Source of the DNA: Hylemonella gracilis str. Niagara R
GTDB lineage: Bacteria; Pseudomonadota; Gammaproteobacteria; Burkholderiales; Burkholderiaceae_C
NCBI RefSeq assembly: GCF_000600295.1
Contig: NZ_JEMG01000001.1
Coordinates: 539,442 to 603,441, forward strand
DNA: 64,000 nucleotides
Reading direction: 5' to 3'
Part shown: positions 36,730 to 45,908 of the stretch, piece by piece
How the letters are laid out: each line of letters starts with the position of its first letter
How positions within the stretch are numbered: the stretch's first letter is position 1
Program-made: the position numbers and the translations under genes
The notes under the pieces: generated by a model
The model's database searches: none
Seen by the model: only the letters and a program-made list of their open reading frames with translations
What the model was told of the DNA's origin: nothing

Positions 36730-38276
36730 GCGAAGCGACGCTGCTGAAGAGCTTTAACCTGCTGGCTACTTCGTCGGGAGGAGTCACTCGCCTTCGAGAA
36801 CTCGTAGTCCAGATCGGCATGGCTGGGGGGCTTGTTCGCCATGTAGGTACAGCTACCTCGCGGCGATTGGGGGAAATTGCTGAGTTTGTAATGGGGCAGG
36901 CGCCACCGGGAAATACCTGCAATTCGACCGGAGATGGAACGATTTTCGTAAAGACAGGTGAGTTTGGTCAGCTATATCCGGTAGTTCGTGAGTGGACCAC
37001 GCAACCATTGAAATTCGCGCGCCTGGGCGACGTCTTGATTTGTGTCGTTGGTGCAACTATCGGGAAACTGAATCTGGCCATCGATTGTGCAATAGGGCGA
37101 AGTGTTGCTGCAATTCGACCGGGTACTGATCTCGATACAAAGTATCTCTACTATGCGTTGATGCCATACACGTTGTCGCTGCGACGCGATTCGAGGGGGT
37201 CGGCACAGGGGGTGATCGGGCGCTCCGAGTTGTCGGCAATTGATCTGCGCTTCCCTTCGATTCAAGAGCAGCAGCAAATTGTTCTCCGCGTCGAAGAGTT
37301 GATGAAACTCTGCGACGCCTTGGAAGAAAAGGGCCGCCTAGCCGAAGAACAACACACTCGGCTCACAGCCACCCTGTTCGACACCCTGGCAAACAGCGAG
37401 TCCGCCCACGCCCTGGCCGAGAACTGGAAGCTCGTCGCCGAACACTTCGACCTGCTGCTCGACCGCCCCGAAGCCGTCGATGCCTTGGAGCAAACCATTC
37501 TCCAGCTCGCCGTGCGCGGCCTGCTCGTGCCTCAAGATCCGAAGGACGAACCGGCCAGCGAGCTGCTCAAGAAGATTCGGGCAGAGAAGGATCGTCTGAT
37601 CGCCGAGGGAAAGATCAAACGCGACAAGCCACTACCGCCAATTCCCGAAGAGGAAAAACCATTTGAGTTGCCACAAGGCTGGGAGTGGGTCCGGTTTGAT
37701 GAATTGATTCATCCTTTGAAGCCCATTGCGTACGGGGTCCTTGTTCCGGGTCCAGATGTGTCTACCGGGATTCCATTCGTAAGAATCGCCGATCTTTCCT
37801 TGAGTGACCCACCGGTACAACCTGAGAAGGCGATCGGCCACGAGGTTGACGCGAAATTTCAGCGGACACGACTGGAAGGGGGCGAGATATTGATGGGTGT
37901 GGTCGGTAGTATTGGTAAGCTGGGCATCGCTCCGTCATCTTGGGCAGGCGCCAATATTGCTCGTGCAATCTGTCGAATAGTTCCAGCTGATAGCGGACTG
38001 CATGATTTTGTGCTCTTCCTGCTTCAGACGAAGTTCATGCAAGATTGCTTCGCAGGAGACACTAGAACCCTGGCTCAGCCAACATTGAATGTTGGTCTGA
38101 TCAGGGCAGCGCTTACACCAATCCCTCCCCCAGCGGAGCAATCTCGCATCGTCGCACGCGTCGCCTCTTTGCGGACTCTGTGTGCAGACCTGCGTAAGCG
38201 CCTTTCTTCAGCGCGAGAGCGTCAGTCTCAACTCGCGCAGGTTTTGATAGAGCAACCGCTAACCGGTATTGTCTAA
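36726..38276 (+). CDS. hsdS: Type I restriction enzyme, specificity subunit HsdS
   Basis: A 516-residue specificity subunit with two target recognition domains. TRD1 is about residues 45-190 (from RRLGEIAEFVMGQAPPGNT) and TRD2 about 305-490 (from GWEWVRFDELIHPLKP). They are separated by a helical spacer (QEQQQIVLRVEELMKLCDALEEKG), repeated near the C terminus (AEQSRIVARVASLRTLCADL). The GTG start overlaps the hsdM stop. TRD coding DNA is visibly more AT-rich than the conserved helices, a usual mark of TRD exchange. The recognition sequence cannot be predicted. Confidence 0.95.
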   Translation: MSEATLLKSFNLLATSSGGVTRLRELVVQIGMAGGLVRHVGTATSRRLGEIAEFVMGQAPPGNTCNSTGDGTIFVKTGEFGQLYPVVREWTTQPLKFARLGDVLICVVGATIGKLNLAIDCAIGRSVAAIRPGTDLDTKYLYYALMPYTLSLRRDSRGSAQGVIGRSELSAIDLRFPSIQEQQQIVLRVEELMKLCDALEEKGRLAEEQHTRLTATLFDTLANSESAHALAENWKLVAEHFDLLLDRPEAVDALEQTILQLAVRGLLVPQDPKDEPASELLKKIRAEKDRLIAEGKIKRDKPLPPIPEEEKPFELPQGWEWVRFDELIHPLKPIAYGVLVPGPDVSTGIPFVRIADLSLSDPPVQPEKAIGHEVDAKFQRTRLEGGEILMGVVGSIGKLGIAPSSWAGANIARAICRIVPADSGLHDFVLFLLQTKFMQDCFAGDTRTLAQPTLNVGLIRAALTPIPPPAEQSRIVARVASLRTLCADLRKRLSSARERQSQLAQVLIEQPLTGIV

Positions 38277-38331
38277 AAAGCGCTGCATCTAGCCAAATGC
38301 CGTCACTATCGATTTTCACAAGGGATTTTCC

Positions 38332-39033
38332 GTGAAGCCTTTGCCCATTGAGTTCGAGGCAACCGCATCGTTTTGCTACAAGTTCGCGCGGTATCACTTG
38401 TTGCATGAGCTGGCCCAAGAACCTGAAGCCTTGACGGGGGAGCCCTTCAAGTTGAACCCCGTGATCACCCGAGTCATGAGTCGGTATCTGACTGAGCAAC
38501 AGATGAGCCTCAGTTACCCGGCGCGGGACACGGAAGGCAAGGTACAGCAGGTGGGTGCGGCCATCCGGTTCTTTACATCGTTGCGTGCGAAGCGCGGCAA
38601 CGATTCGCCCTTTGTCTGGCTGGGTCAGTCCGGGATGTATCGCCTCAAGTCAGACACAGAGCTGACGCAAGAGGCGGCAGAGGACGAAGACGAGGCCGTT
38701 GAAGACCAACCGGATCTGGAATTCGACGGTTGGATATATGCCTTCACCTTCCCGGCAATCAAAGCCGTGCAACGACCTTTCCCAATCAAGGTCGGGTTCA
38801 CAACAGCCATGGATGTCGAAACGCGCGTGTTTGGTCAGTGCAAGGGCGCAGGCTTCTTCGAGAGTCCCGAAATTCTGGGGCGCTGGCAAGTCAAACGCGT
38901 CGTCCAGGTTGAAGATGCCATTCACGCCGTGCTCAAGGCGCGAGGCCGCTGGAAAGAGGACGCGCCGGGCGATGAGTGGTTCATCACCACCCTCGACGAA
39001 GTTCAATCCATTTTGCGTTTTATCAACACTTAG
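38332..39033 (+). CDS. GIY-YIG / T5orf172-like domain protein downstream of hsdS
   Basis: A 233-residue protein of uncertain role. The C-terminal part, about residues 130-230, resembles the T5orf172/GIY-YIG nuclease fold: GWIYAFTFP for the first strand, IKVGFTT after it, a conserved Arg in DVETRVFG, and the closing block EDAIHAVLKARGRWKEDAPGDEWF. The first 120 residues are unlike anything I recognise, with an acidic stretch (EDEDEAVEDQPDLEFDG) as a hinge. The GTG start has AAGGGA seven bases ahead. It follows hsdS by 55 bases on the same strand, so it is probably co-transcribed and may be an extra nuclease or sensor of the restriction locus. I cannot confirm activity. Confidence 0.7.
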   Translation: MKPLPIEFEATASFCYKFARYHLLHELAQEPEALTGEPFKLNPVITRVMSRYLTEQQMSLSYPARDTEGKVQQVGAAIRFFTSLRAKRGNDSPFVWLGQSGMYRLKSDTELTQEAAEDEDEAVEDQPDLEFDGWIYAFTFPAIKAVQRPFPIKVGFTTAMDVETRVFGQCKGAGFFESPEILGRWQVKRVVQVEDAIHAVLKARGRWKEDAPGDEWFITTLDEVQSILRFINT

Positions 39034-39058
39034 CAGCCAGCTGGAGGTGCTGTGCGTC

Positions 39059-40225
39059 TCACAGCGGCTCCCCGCCCTCGTTGAGGATATTCAGGTAGGC
39101 GTCGTACACGAACACCCGGTTGCGGCGCTGGCCGGTCATTTCGCGGGCCAGACCGATGTTCACCAGGGTCTGCATGGCTTTGGAGGCAGTGGGGAAGGAC
39201 ATGCCGTTCTGGGCGCAGAGTTGCTTGAGGCTGCACAGGGGCCGCTGGCGCAAGGCGTCCAGAACGCGCAGCACATTGGGCGCGGCGCGGGTGCCTAGCG
39301 CGGCCACGCGCTGCGTGTCTTGTTGGAACAGTGTCACCAGACGCCGGGCCGTCTGCACCGCGCCTTGGGCGGTGGCTTCCACGCCTTCCAGGAAGAAGTC
39401 CACCCAGGCTTCCCAATCACCGTGGGTGCGCACCCGGTCGAGCAACTCGTAGTACACGGCGCGGTGTTGCTTGAAATACAGGCTCAGGTAGAGCAGGGGC
39501 TCGGCCAGCAGGCCGCCGTGGTGTAACTGCAGGGCGATCAGCAGGCGGCCCAAGCGGCCGTTGCCATCCAAGAAGGGGTGGATGGTTTCGAACTGCACAT
39601 GCGCCAGTGCGGCGGTGATGAGCACGGGCATGGGCGCTTCCTGCTGGTGCAGGAATTTCTCCAGGGCGCTCATGCAGGCTTCCACCTCTTGTGGTGGCGG
39701 TGGCACGAAGCGGGCGTTGCCGGGTCGGGTGCCGCCTATCCAGTTCTGCGAGCGGCGGAACTCTCCCGGAGCCTTGTCGCTGCCGCGTCCGCGCCCCATC
39801 AAGTGTTGGTGCATGTCGCGCAGCAGCCGGTTGCACAGCGGAAAGCCTTCGCGCAGCCGCGCCATGCCATGCTCCAGCGCCGCCACGTAGTTGGAGACTT
39901 CCACCACGTCGTCAAAGGGCACGCCGGGCAGTTCGTCCAGCTCGAACAGGAGAAGGTCAGACAGCGAAGACTGCGTGCCTTCGATCTGCGAGGACAGCAC
40001 GGCCTCGCGCCGGACATAGGCATAGAGGAAGAGCTTGGGGTCGGGCAGCAGCAGGCAGACGCTGTCCAGGCGGCCGATGGCCAGGGTTGCGCGTTCCAAA
40101 AGGGCCTGGCGTGCGCCGCTGATGTCCAAAGCGGGTGCAGGGGGCAATGGGTGCGGCACAAAGGCGCGCACGGTTTCACCACCCGCGATGCTGTGGGCGT
40201 AGATGCCGCTGGCCTGTCGTTCCAT
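39059..40225 (-). CDS. Fic family protein (class II, self-inhibited AMPylator type)
   Basis: A 388-residue Fic protein. Fic enzymes transfer AMP from ATP to target proteins. The active-site motif HPFLDGNGRLGR has its catalytic His at 216. The N-terminal inhibitory helix motif (S/T)xxxE(G/N) is present as SSQIEG with Ser78 and Glu82, so the enzyme is class II and autoinhibited. The C terminus has a winged helix (about residues 310-380), which suggests DNA binding or autoregulation. It is convergent with the GIY-YIG gene and 25 bases away, on the opposite strand from the hsd genes. The target protein is unknown. Confidence 0.93.
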   Translation of the reverse strand: MERQASGIYAHSIAGGETVRAFVPHPLPPAPALDISGARQALLERATLAIGRLDSVCLLLPDPKLFLYAYVRREAVLSSQIEGTQSSLSDLLLFELDELPGVPFDDVVEVSNYVAALEHGMARLREGFPLCNRLLRDMHQHLMGRGRGSDKAPGEFRRSQNWIGGTRPGNARFVPPPPQEVEACMSALEKFLHQQEAPMPVLITAALAHVQFETIHPFLDGNGRLGRLLIALQLHHGGLLAEPLLYLSLYFKQHRAVYYELLDRVRTHGDWEAWVDFFLEGVEATAQGAVQTARRLVTLFQQDTQRVAALGTRAAPNVLRVLDALRQRPLCSLKQLCAQNGMSFPTASKAMQTLVNIGLAREMTGQRRNRVFVYDAYLNILNEGGEPL

Positions 40226-40368
40226 GGGGGCTCCAAGCTTGAATAAGGCGGACGGTTATTAAACGTTCGTGACTTTAAGTTTAATAGCGACACCTGTCGA
40301 GTGCACGCCTCAGACTTGCGTGAACCCCATCTTCGTCAGATGCCCCGCCACCCGCGTCGCCAGTTCCT

Positions 40369-41160
40369 TCACCCGCCCCACACTGCCCCCACTCCCAGCA
40401 TCACCCCGATCAACACCGGCTGATGCAGCATGTAAAAACTCAAGGACCAACGCCCCAGCAAGGCCAGTGGTGCCAATCCCTTGGGCAGCGGTCCGCCCAG
40501 CAAGGGCGCGGCGCGTTTGCCTGAGGTGCGCGCCAGCAGCCAACGGCCCAGGCCGTAGCCCCAGAGCATCACGCCCAGCCAGGGCAGGAGGGGCACGTAG
40601 TCTTCGGTGGTGGGCTTGTAGGTCACCAGGCCCAGCCAGTTGGTCCAGCGTGTGTCAAAGAAGGGGTGTTGCACGAACTGCGGCAGCAGCACGGCCAGCA
40701 GGCCGGGCAGGGCGCAGTGCCAGACCTGCAGGCGCGGCCCGGCCCAGCGCAGGAGCAGCAGCATGAGAGCCATGCCATGCAGCACGCCAAAGCTGATGTA
40801 GCTGCCGGGGAACATGAGCCACGAGCCCAGGGACACGAGCAGCGCGCAGCCCACAATCTGCGCCCAGCGTTGCCAGAAGCGTGGCCAGCCGATTTGTTGG
40901 GCGTGGGCCAGCGCCTGCCCCAGCCCGGCGCACAGCAGGAAGAGGCTGACGATCAGCGTGCGCTGCGTGGTCCAGAACGGGTCGCGGTAGAAGTCGGCCT
41001 GGAGCCAGCCGAAATAGGCCAGGTCAAAGCAGGCGTGAAAGCCCGCCATCCACAACAAGGCCGCGCCGCGCAGGGCGTCCAGGCGGGGCAGGCGGACGGG
41101 GGATTGGGGAGAAGACGCGGGGCGCGATGAGGTGCGAGCGGAAGAACGTGCGGGCTTCAT
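40369..41160 (-). CDS. Heparan-alpha-glucosaminide N-acetyltransferase-like membrane protein (DUF1624)
   Basis: A 263-residue multi-spanning protein. After a basic Ser/Pro-rich N terminus it has PRLDALRGAALLWMAGFHACFDLAYFGWL, the entry block of the HGSNAT catalytic domain family, then about seven helices ending at SFYMLHQPVLIGVMLGVG. The ATG at 41160 is taken; frame upstream of it lacks family support. The C terminus stops early in a G-rich tract at about 40370. In the next frame the DNA continues for 20 codons (RVKELATRVAGHLTKMGFTQV), so a frameshift may have shortened it. Its substrate is not known. Confidence 0.8.
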   Translation of the reverse strand: MKPARSSARTSSRPASSPQSPVRLPRLDALRGAALLWMAGFHACFDLAYFGWLQADFYRDPFWTTQRTLIVSLFLLCAGLGQALAHAQQIGWPRFWQRWAQIVGCALLVSLGSWLMFPGSYISFGVLHGMALMLLLLRWAGPRLQVWHCALPGLLAVLLPQFVQHPFFDTRWTNWLGLVTYKPTTEDYVPLLPWLGVMLWGYGLGRWLLARTSGKRAAPLLGGPLPKGLAPLALLGRWSLSFYMLHQPVLIGVMLGVGAVWGG

Positions 41161-41203
41161 GCGCGCACTGTAGCGTGGGGCCTTCACGTTCAAACTGCGG
41201 CGC

Positions 41204-41812
41204 TCAGCGCCCGCCCGCGCTCTCCAGTTCAAACAGAGGCATCTTGGCCTGCCGGCTGAGCCAGACGCCGCCGCCCAGCTCGGTGAAACCTTCCTGCAGG
41301 CCACGCCGGTACAGCTGGGCACGGTGGCGAAACAGGCGCGGGTCGGTCAGCGTGTCGTCGATGATGTCGCGTTCGTAGTCCTCGCGTGTCGCGGCCTCCA
41401 GGTACAAGGCGCCGCGGCTCAGCGTGGCGAGGTTGTGCAGGGCCCGCTTGAGGTCGGCGGCGCTCAGGTAGGGCAGCACGCCCTGGCAGATCACCAGGTC
41501 AAAAGGCTCTGTGCTCCGGTAGTCCACCACGGAGCCGCGTTCCCAGCCGTAGCGTTCGCACAGGTACTCGCTGTACTCCACGCCGTGGTACTGCGCTTCA
41601 GGGTAATGCCGGGCCACCACGTCGCGCCACAGGCCGATGCCACAGCCCACGTCCAGCACGCGCCGCACCGGCACACGCAGGTACTGGAGGTAGCTGCACA
41701 CAAAAGTGCCCAGTCGCTCGAAATGGCCGGGGTCCACCACGCGGGTCTTCTTGTCGAAGTAATAACGCTGGTAATACGCCTCGTCGAACCATGCTTCACT
41801 GGCAGATTGCAC
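41204..41812 (-). CDS. Class I SAM-dependent methyltransferase
   Basis: A 202-residue methyltransferase. The SAM-binding motif is VLDVGCGIGLWRDVVARHYP, with an acidic end of beta 2 (YHGVEYSEYLC) and the motif IV region FDLVICQGVLPYLS. I chose the GTG at 41812, because AAGGA lies six bases ahead and the coding-like N terminus QSASEAWFDEAYYQRYYFDKKTRV begins there. ATG codons at 41887 and 41896 lack a ribosome site and sit against the glcB terminator. It stands alone between the DUF1624 gene and glcB on the same strand. The substrate is not apparent. Confidence 0.85.
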   Translation of the reverse strand: MQSASEAWFDEAYYQRYYFDKKTRVVDPGHFERLGTFVCSYLQYLRVPVRRVLDVGCGIGLWRDVVARHYPEAQYHGVEYSEYLCERYGWERGSVVDYRSTEPFDLVICQGVLPYLSAADLKRALHNLATLSRGALYLEAATREDYERDIIDDTLTDPRLFRHRAQLYRRGLQEGFTELGGGVWLSRQAKMPLFELESAGGR

Positions 41813-41900
41813 GCTTGTTCCTTGTTGCCCTGCGCCCGACCGGGGCGCCAGCGCGGAGTATGGCCCAGGGGCACGCACACGCTTCATGCTGGCCATGCGC

Positions 41901-41928
41901 AAAAAAAACGGCGCCCGCAGGCGCCGTT
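41901..41928 (-). terminator. Rho-independent terminator of glcB
   Basis: On the minus strand, AACGGCGCC and GGCGCCGTT form a perfect 9-bp stem around a 4-base loop and run into eight T residues (plus-strand A tract 41901-41908). It lies 32 bases after the glcB stop. Confidence 0.9.
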
Positions 41929-41959
41929 CGTCTCCTCGGCCTCTGGTGTGATCGTGTGC

Positions 41960-44236
41960 TCAGGCGGCGGCCTTCACCTTCAAGCGCCAGGCATGCAGCA
42001 GCGGCTCGGTGTAGCCATTGGGTTGTTCCAGGCCCTTGAACACCAGGTCGGTCGCGGCTTTGTAGGCCATGGAGGTGTCGAAGTTGCCGGCCATGGGCTT
42101 GTACAGCGGATCGCCCTTGTTCTGCTCGTCCACCACGGCGGCCATGCGCTCGAAGGCGGCGCGCACTTGGCTTTCGGTCACCACACCGTGCAACAGCCAG
42201 TTGGCGATGTGCTGGCTGCTGATGCGCAGGGTGGCGCGGTCTTCCATCAGGCCGATGTTGTGGATGTCGGGCACCTTGGAGCAGCCCACGCCCTGGTCGA
42301 TCCAGCGCACCACGTAGCCCAGGATGCCCTGGCAGTTGTTGTCGATTTCCTGCTGGATCTCGGCGGCCGTCCAGGGTGCTTTCATGCCGGGCTTGCCGGC
42401 CACGGGCACGGTCAGCAGGCGGGCCAGTTCTTTTTCTTCGATCTGCTTGAAGTTCTTGGCCTGGGCCTGCTTTTCCAATTGGTCCTGAATCGCGGCCACG
42501 TTGATCTGGTGGTAGTGCAGCGCGTGCAGGGTGGCGGCCGTGGGGCTGGGCACCCAGGCGGTGTTGGCGCCGGCCAGCGGGTGCACGGTCTTCTGCTTCA
42601 GCATGGCGGCCATCAGGTCGGGCATGGCCCACATGCCCTTGCCGATCTGCGCGCGGCCTTTCAGGCCGGTGGCCAGTCCCACCAGCACGTTGAGCTTTTC
42701 GTAGGCGTCGATCCAGGCGGTGCCCTTCATCGCGGCTTTGCGGATCATGGGGCCGGCGTGCATGGCGGTGTGCATCTCGTCGCCCGTGCGGTCCAGGAAG
42801 CCGGTGTTGATGAAGGCCACACGGCTCTTGGCGGCGGCGATGCAGGCCTTGAGGTTGACGCTGGTGCGGCGCTCTTCGTCCATGATGCCCAGCTTCACCG
42901 TGTTCTCGGGCAGGCCCAGCAGGGCCTCGACGCGGGCGAACAGCTCGGAGGCGAAGGCCGCTTCCTCGGGGCCGTGCATCTTGGGCTTGACGATGTAGAT
43001 GCTGCCGGTGCGCGAATTGCGGATGCCATTCTTCGTGAGACCCTGCAGGTCGTGCAGGGCGATGGCCGTGGTGATGACCGCGTCCATGATGCCTTCGTGC
43101 ATGTCGCTGCCGTCGGCGTAGCGGATGGCCGGGTGCGTCATCAGGTGGCCCACGTTGCGCACGAAGAGCAGGCTGCGGCCATGCAGCTTGATTTCCTCGC
43201 CGTTCGCGCCCTGGTAGACGCGGTCCGGGTTGAGGCGGCGCGTGAAGGTCTTGCCGCCCTTGCTCACCGACTCTGTCAGCGTGCCCTTGAGGATGCCCAG
43301 CCAGTTCTCGTAGGCCAGCACCTTGTCCTCGGCGTCCACCACGGCCACGGAGTCTTCCAGGTCCAGGATGGTGGACAGCGCGGCTTCGACCAGCAGGTCG
43401 CTCACGCCGGCCGGGTCGGTCTGGCCGATGGGCGTGCCGCGGTCGATCTGGATGTCGATGTGGATGCCGTTGTTGCGCAGCAGGATGGCGCTGGGCGCGG
43501 CGGCGCTGCCCTGGTAGCCAATGAACTTGCTCGGCTCGGCCAGCGTGGCTTGGCGGCCATCCTTCAGCGTCACGAGCAGCTTGCCGCCCAGCACGGCGTA
43601 ACCCTTGGAGCCGACGTGTGAAGCCGGCTTGCCTTGCGCGGGGGCCAGCGGGGCCACGCGGTCCAGCACATGGCGCGCGTACTCGATGACCTTGGCGCCG
43701 CGCACGGGGTTGTAGCCCTTGCCGTCCGGCCCGGTCTTGGTCGCGCCCTTGTAGCCCGGTCCATCTTCGGGCAAAGCGTCCGTGCCGTAGAGCGCGTCGT
43801 ACAAGGAGCCCCAGCGCGCATTGGCCGCGTTCAGCGCATAGCGCGCGTTCAGGATGGGCACCACCAGTTGCGGGCCGGCCTGCGCGGCCAGTTCGGCGTC
43901 CACATTGCTCGTGTCGCAGTGCACGTCCTTCGGCGCGGGCACCAGGTAGCCGATCTTTTCCAGGAAGGCCTTGTAGGCCTTCATGTTCTTCCCGGCCGTG
44001 ATGGGCCCGGGGTTGGCCTTGTGCCAGGCGTCCAACTCTTCCTGCAACCTGTCGCGCTTCTTCAGCAAGGCGGCGTTCTTGGGGCCGAGGTCGCGGGCGA
44101 TGGCGTCGAAGCCCGCCCAGAACTTGGCGCTGTCCACGCCCGTGCCGGGCAGCACTTTTTGTTCAACAAAACGGTGCAGCGCGGGCGCGACCTGCAGGCT
44201 GTGGACGCGGGTGAATTCGGGGGTAGGTGTCGTCAT
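41960..44236 (-). CDS. glcB: Malate synthase G
   Basis: GlcB condenses glyoxylate with acetyl-CoA to malate, in the glyoxylate bypass and in glycolate use. Length is about 758 residues with ATG at 44236, preceded by GGAGGT seven bases ahead; a frame extending to 44341 has no family support. Landmarks are [41 protein letters not shown] and [13 protein letters not shown]. It is a single-gene unit with its own terminator. It is divergent from a LysR gene starting at 44433, and the spacer carries an inverted repeat. Confidence 0.97.
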   Translation of the reverse strand: MTTPTPEFTRVHSLQVAPALHRFVEQKVLPGTGVDSAKFWAGFDAIARDLGPKNAALLKKRDRLQEELDAWHKANPGPITAGKNMKAYKAFLEKIGYLVPAPKDVHCDTSNVDAELAAQAGPQLVVPILNARYALNAANARWGSLYDALYGTDALPEDGPGYKGATKTGPDGKGYNPVRGAKVIEYARHVLDRVAPLAPAQGKPASHVGSKGYAVLGGKLLVTLKDGRQATLAEPSKFIGYQGSAAAPSAILLRNNGIHIDIQIDRGTPIGQTDPAGVSDLLVEAALSTILDLEDSVAVVDAEDKVLAYENWLGILKGTLTESVSKGGKTFTRRLNPDRVYQGANGEEIKLHGRSLLFVRNVGHLMTHPAIRYADGSDMHEGIMDAVITTAIALHDLQGLTKNGIRNSRTGSIYIVKPKMHGPEEAAFASELFARVEALLGLPENTVKLGIMDEERRTSVNLKACIAAAKSRVAFINTGFLDRTGDEMHTAMHAGPMIRKAAMKGTAWIDAYEKLNVLVGLATGLKGRAQIGKGMWAMPDLMAAMLKQKTVHPLAGANTAWVPSPTAATLHALHYHQINVAAIQDQLEKQAQAKNFKQIEEKELARLLTVPVAGKPGMKAPWTAAEIQQEIDNNCQGILGYVVRWIDQGVGCSKVPDIHNIGLMEDRATLRISSQHIANWLLHGVVTESQVRAAFERMAAVVDEQNKGDPLYKPMAGNFDTSMAYKAATDLVFKGLEQPNGYTEPLLHAWRLKVKAAA

Positions 44237-44328
44237 GGCGGACCTCCAGAGGGCAAAAACAGGAAAAGGGGGCGGACAGGGCGCAGCGCGACAGGTGCGC
44301 CTGTTTTTTTGGATGACGAACTGTATTT

Positions 44329-44385
44329 GATACTTAGCCATCCATTAATCAATAAATAATCTCGATATTCGGAACAAAAAGTATC
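44329..44385. promoter_or_regulatory. Paired inverted motifs between glcB and the LysR gene
   Basis: GATACTT (44329-44335) and AAGTATC (44379-44385) are perfect inverted 7-base arms with 43 bases of AT-rich DNA between. The region is the shared promoter space of divergent genes, so these may be two half-sites for the LysR regulator that loops or tracks across the glcB promoter. It may be chance. Confidence 0.35.
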
Positions 44386-44432
44386 GAATCAAGGCAAGAC
44401 CAAGGTGAGGTGGGGGCAGAGGCGAGGCAGAC

Positions 44433-45392
44433 ATGGACAAACTCAAGCAGATGGAATCTTTCGTCGCGGTGGCCACGCGCGGCAGCCTGACGGCGGCGGC
44501 ACGGGCCGAAGGCGTGGCCCCGGCCATCATGGGGCGGCGGCTGGATGCGCTGGAAGAACGCCTGGGCGTCAAGCTGCTGCTGCGCACCACACGACGCTTG
44601 TCGCTCACGCACGAGGGCAGCGCCTTTTTGGAGGATTGCCAGCGCCTGCTGGCCGACATCGCAACTGCCGAAGCCGGGGTGTCGGCGGGTGGGGTCAAGG
44701 CCAGCGGCCACTTGCGTGTGACGGCGCCAGCAGGTTTTGGGCGTCGCCACGTGGCGCCCCTGGTGCCGCGCTTTCGCGAGCTGCATGCCGACGTGACGAT
44801 CTCGCTCAACCTCAGCGACCGGGTGGTGGACATGGCGCGCGAAGGCTACGACTGCGCCGTGCGCGTGGGTGACCTGCCGGATTCGTCCCTGGTCAGCGTG
44901 CGCCTGGCCGACAACCGGCGCCTCTGTGTGGCCACGCCCGAATACCTGAAGCGTCACGGCACGCCGCAGACGCCGCAGGACCTGGCGCGCTTTGATTGCC
45001 TGGTGCTGTCCAGCGAGGCTTCGCAGACGCGGGGCTGGGCTTTCCGCGTTCCTGGCGAGGGCACGCAGGACGCGGCCATGGAGAACGGGGCGGGAGCCGA
45101 TGGGGAACTCATCCATTACCGGCCGCAAGGGCCGCTCGATTGTTCCGATGGGCAGGTGCTGCACGACTGGTGCCTGGCCGGTTACGGCATTGCCTGGCGC
45201 AGCACCTGGGAAGTGGAGGCGGACGTGAGTGCGGGCCGCCTGGTGCCCGTGCTGGAGGACTACGCCGCGCCGCCCAACGGCATCTACGTCGTCTTTCCGC
45301 AGCGCAAGCACCTGCCCTTGCGTCTGCGCCTGTGGCTGGACTTTCTGAAGCACCACTACGGCCAGCCCGCCTTCTGGCAGTCCCGCCGCTGA
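44433..45392 (+). CDS. LysR family transcriptional regulator (divergent from glcB)
   Basis: A 319-residue LysR regulator of the DsdC/AaeR-like subgroup. Residues 1-60 form the HTH (MDKLKQMESFVAVATRGSLT, then MGRRLDALEERLGVKLLLRTTRR), and the effector domain carries the DCAVRVGDLPDSSL block near residue 145. The position divergent from glcB suggests glyoxylate or a related acid as signal. A possible dual inverted site lies between. The end is 81 bases before the psiF stop on the opposite strand. Confidence 0.92.
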   Translation: MDKLKQMESFVAVATRGSLTAAARAEGVAPAIMGRRLDALEERLGVKLLLRTTRRLSLTHEGSAFLEDCQRLLADIATAEAGVSAGGVKASGHLRVTAPAGFGRRHVAPLVPRFRELHADVTISLNLSDRVVDMAREGYDCAVRVGDLPDSSLVSVRLADNRRLCVATPEYLKRHGTPQTPQDLARFDCLVLSSEASQTRGWAFRVPGEGTQDAAMENGAGADGELIHYRPQGPLDCSDGQVLHDWCLAGYGIAWRSTWEVEADVSAGRLVPVLEDYAAPPNGIYVVFPQRKHLPLRLRLWLDFLKHHYGQPAFWQSRR

Positions 45393-45414
45393 GCCCGGGG
45401 CGCGGGCGGCGCGC

Positions 45415-45452
45415 AAAAAAACAAGCCCCGGCGCTTGCGCGCACGGGGCTTG
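45415..45452 (-). terminator. Rho-independent terminator of the psiF-like gene
   Basis: On the minus strand, CAAGCCCCG and CGGGGCTTG form a 9-bp stem around a 13-base loop, running into seven T residues (plus-strand A tract 45415-45421). It lies 22 bases after the psiF stop. Confidence 0.85.
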
Positions 45453-45473
45453 AGGGGGGAAGCTGCGGAGCGC

Positions 45474-45758
45474 TTACTTCTTCGCGGGAGCCGCTTGCTG
45501 ATCGGCCATGCACTTCTTCACATGGCTGTTCTTGGCAGCGCCAGCCAGCTTCTTGTCGGCGGCGGACTTTTCGCACATCGCGTTGGCGTTGGCTTCGGCG
45601 TCGGCCACGCACTTCTTCTCGAAGCTGTTCTTGGCGGCGCCGGCCAGTTTCTTTTCGGCGGACTGGGCAGCGCAGGTGGCTGCGAAATCCTGGGCTTGAG
45701 CGGCAGTGCCGAAGCTCAGGGCCAGGCCGAGGGCGAGCAAGGAGAGCAGTTTTTTCAT
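45474..45758 (-). CDS. psiF: PsiF repeat-containing small periplasmic protein
   Basis: A 94-residue secreted protein. A signal peptide (MKKLLSLLALGLALSFGTAAQA) is cleaved after QA. Two tandem units follow, each about 28 residues with KKLAGAAKNS and flanking Cys, as in PsiF (phosphate-starvation-inducible) proteins. Each repeat carries a Cys pair, so disulphides are likely. Function of the family is unknown. The gene stands alone with its own terminator; no phosphate-box motif is seen. Confidence 0.85.
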   Translation of the reverse strand: MKKLLSLLALGLALSFGTAAQAQDFAATCAAQSAEKKLAGAAKNSFEKKCVADAEANANAMCEKSAADKKLAGAAKNSHVKKCMADQQAAPAKK

Positions 45759-45908
45759 GATGTCTGTTGTCTCAAGGATTGAATGCTTGGGGCGTCCGGG
45801 ATGGATACCCGGGGCGGGAGTCTAGCGCTTTGCCATGACAGGCCGCCAGCCCTGTTTCCGCACCATTCCTGGCGTCAACAGACCCTCACATCACGCCGCG
45901 TGGCCTGT

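Noticed and set aside
41324-43621. Plus-strand open frame of 765 codons
   Set aside because: It is opposite the methyltransferase and glcB genes and crosses their boundary and the glcB terminator, which a real gene would not do neatly.
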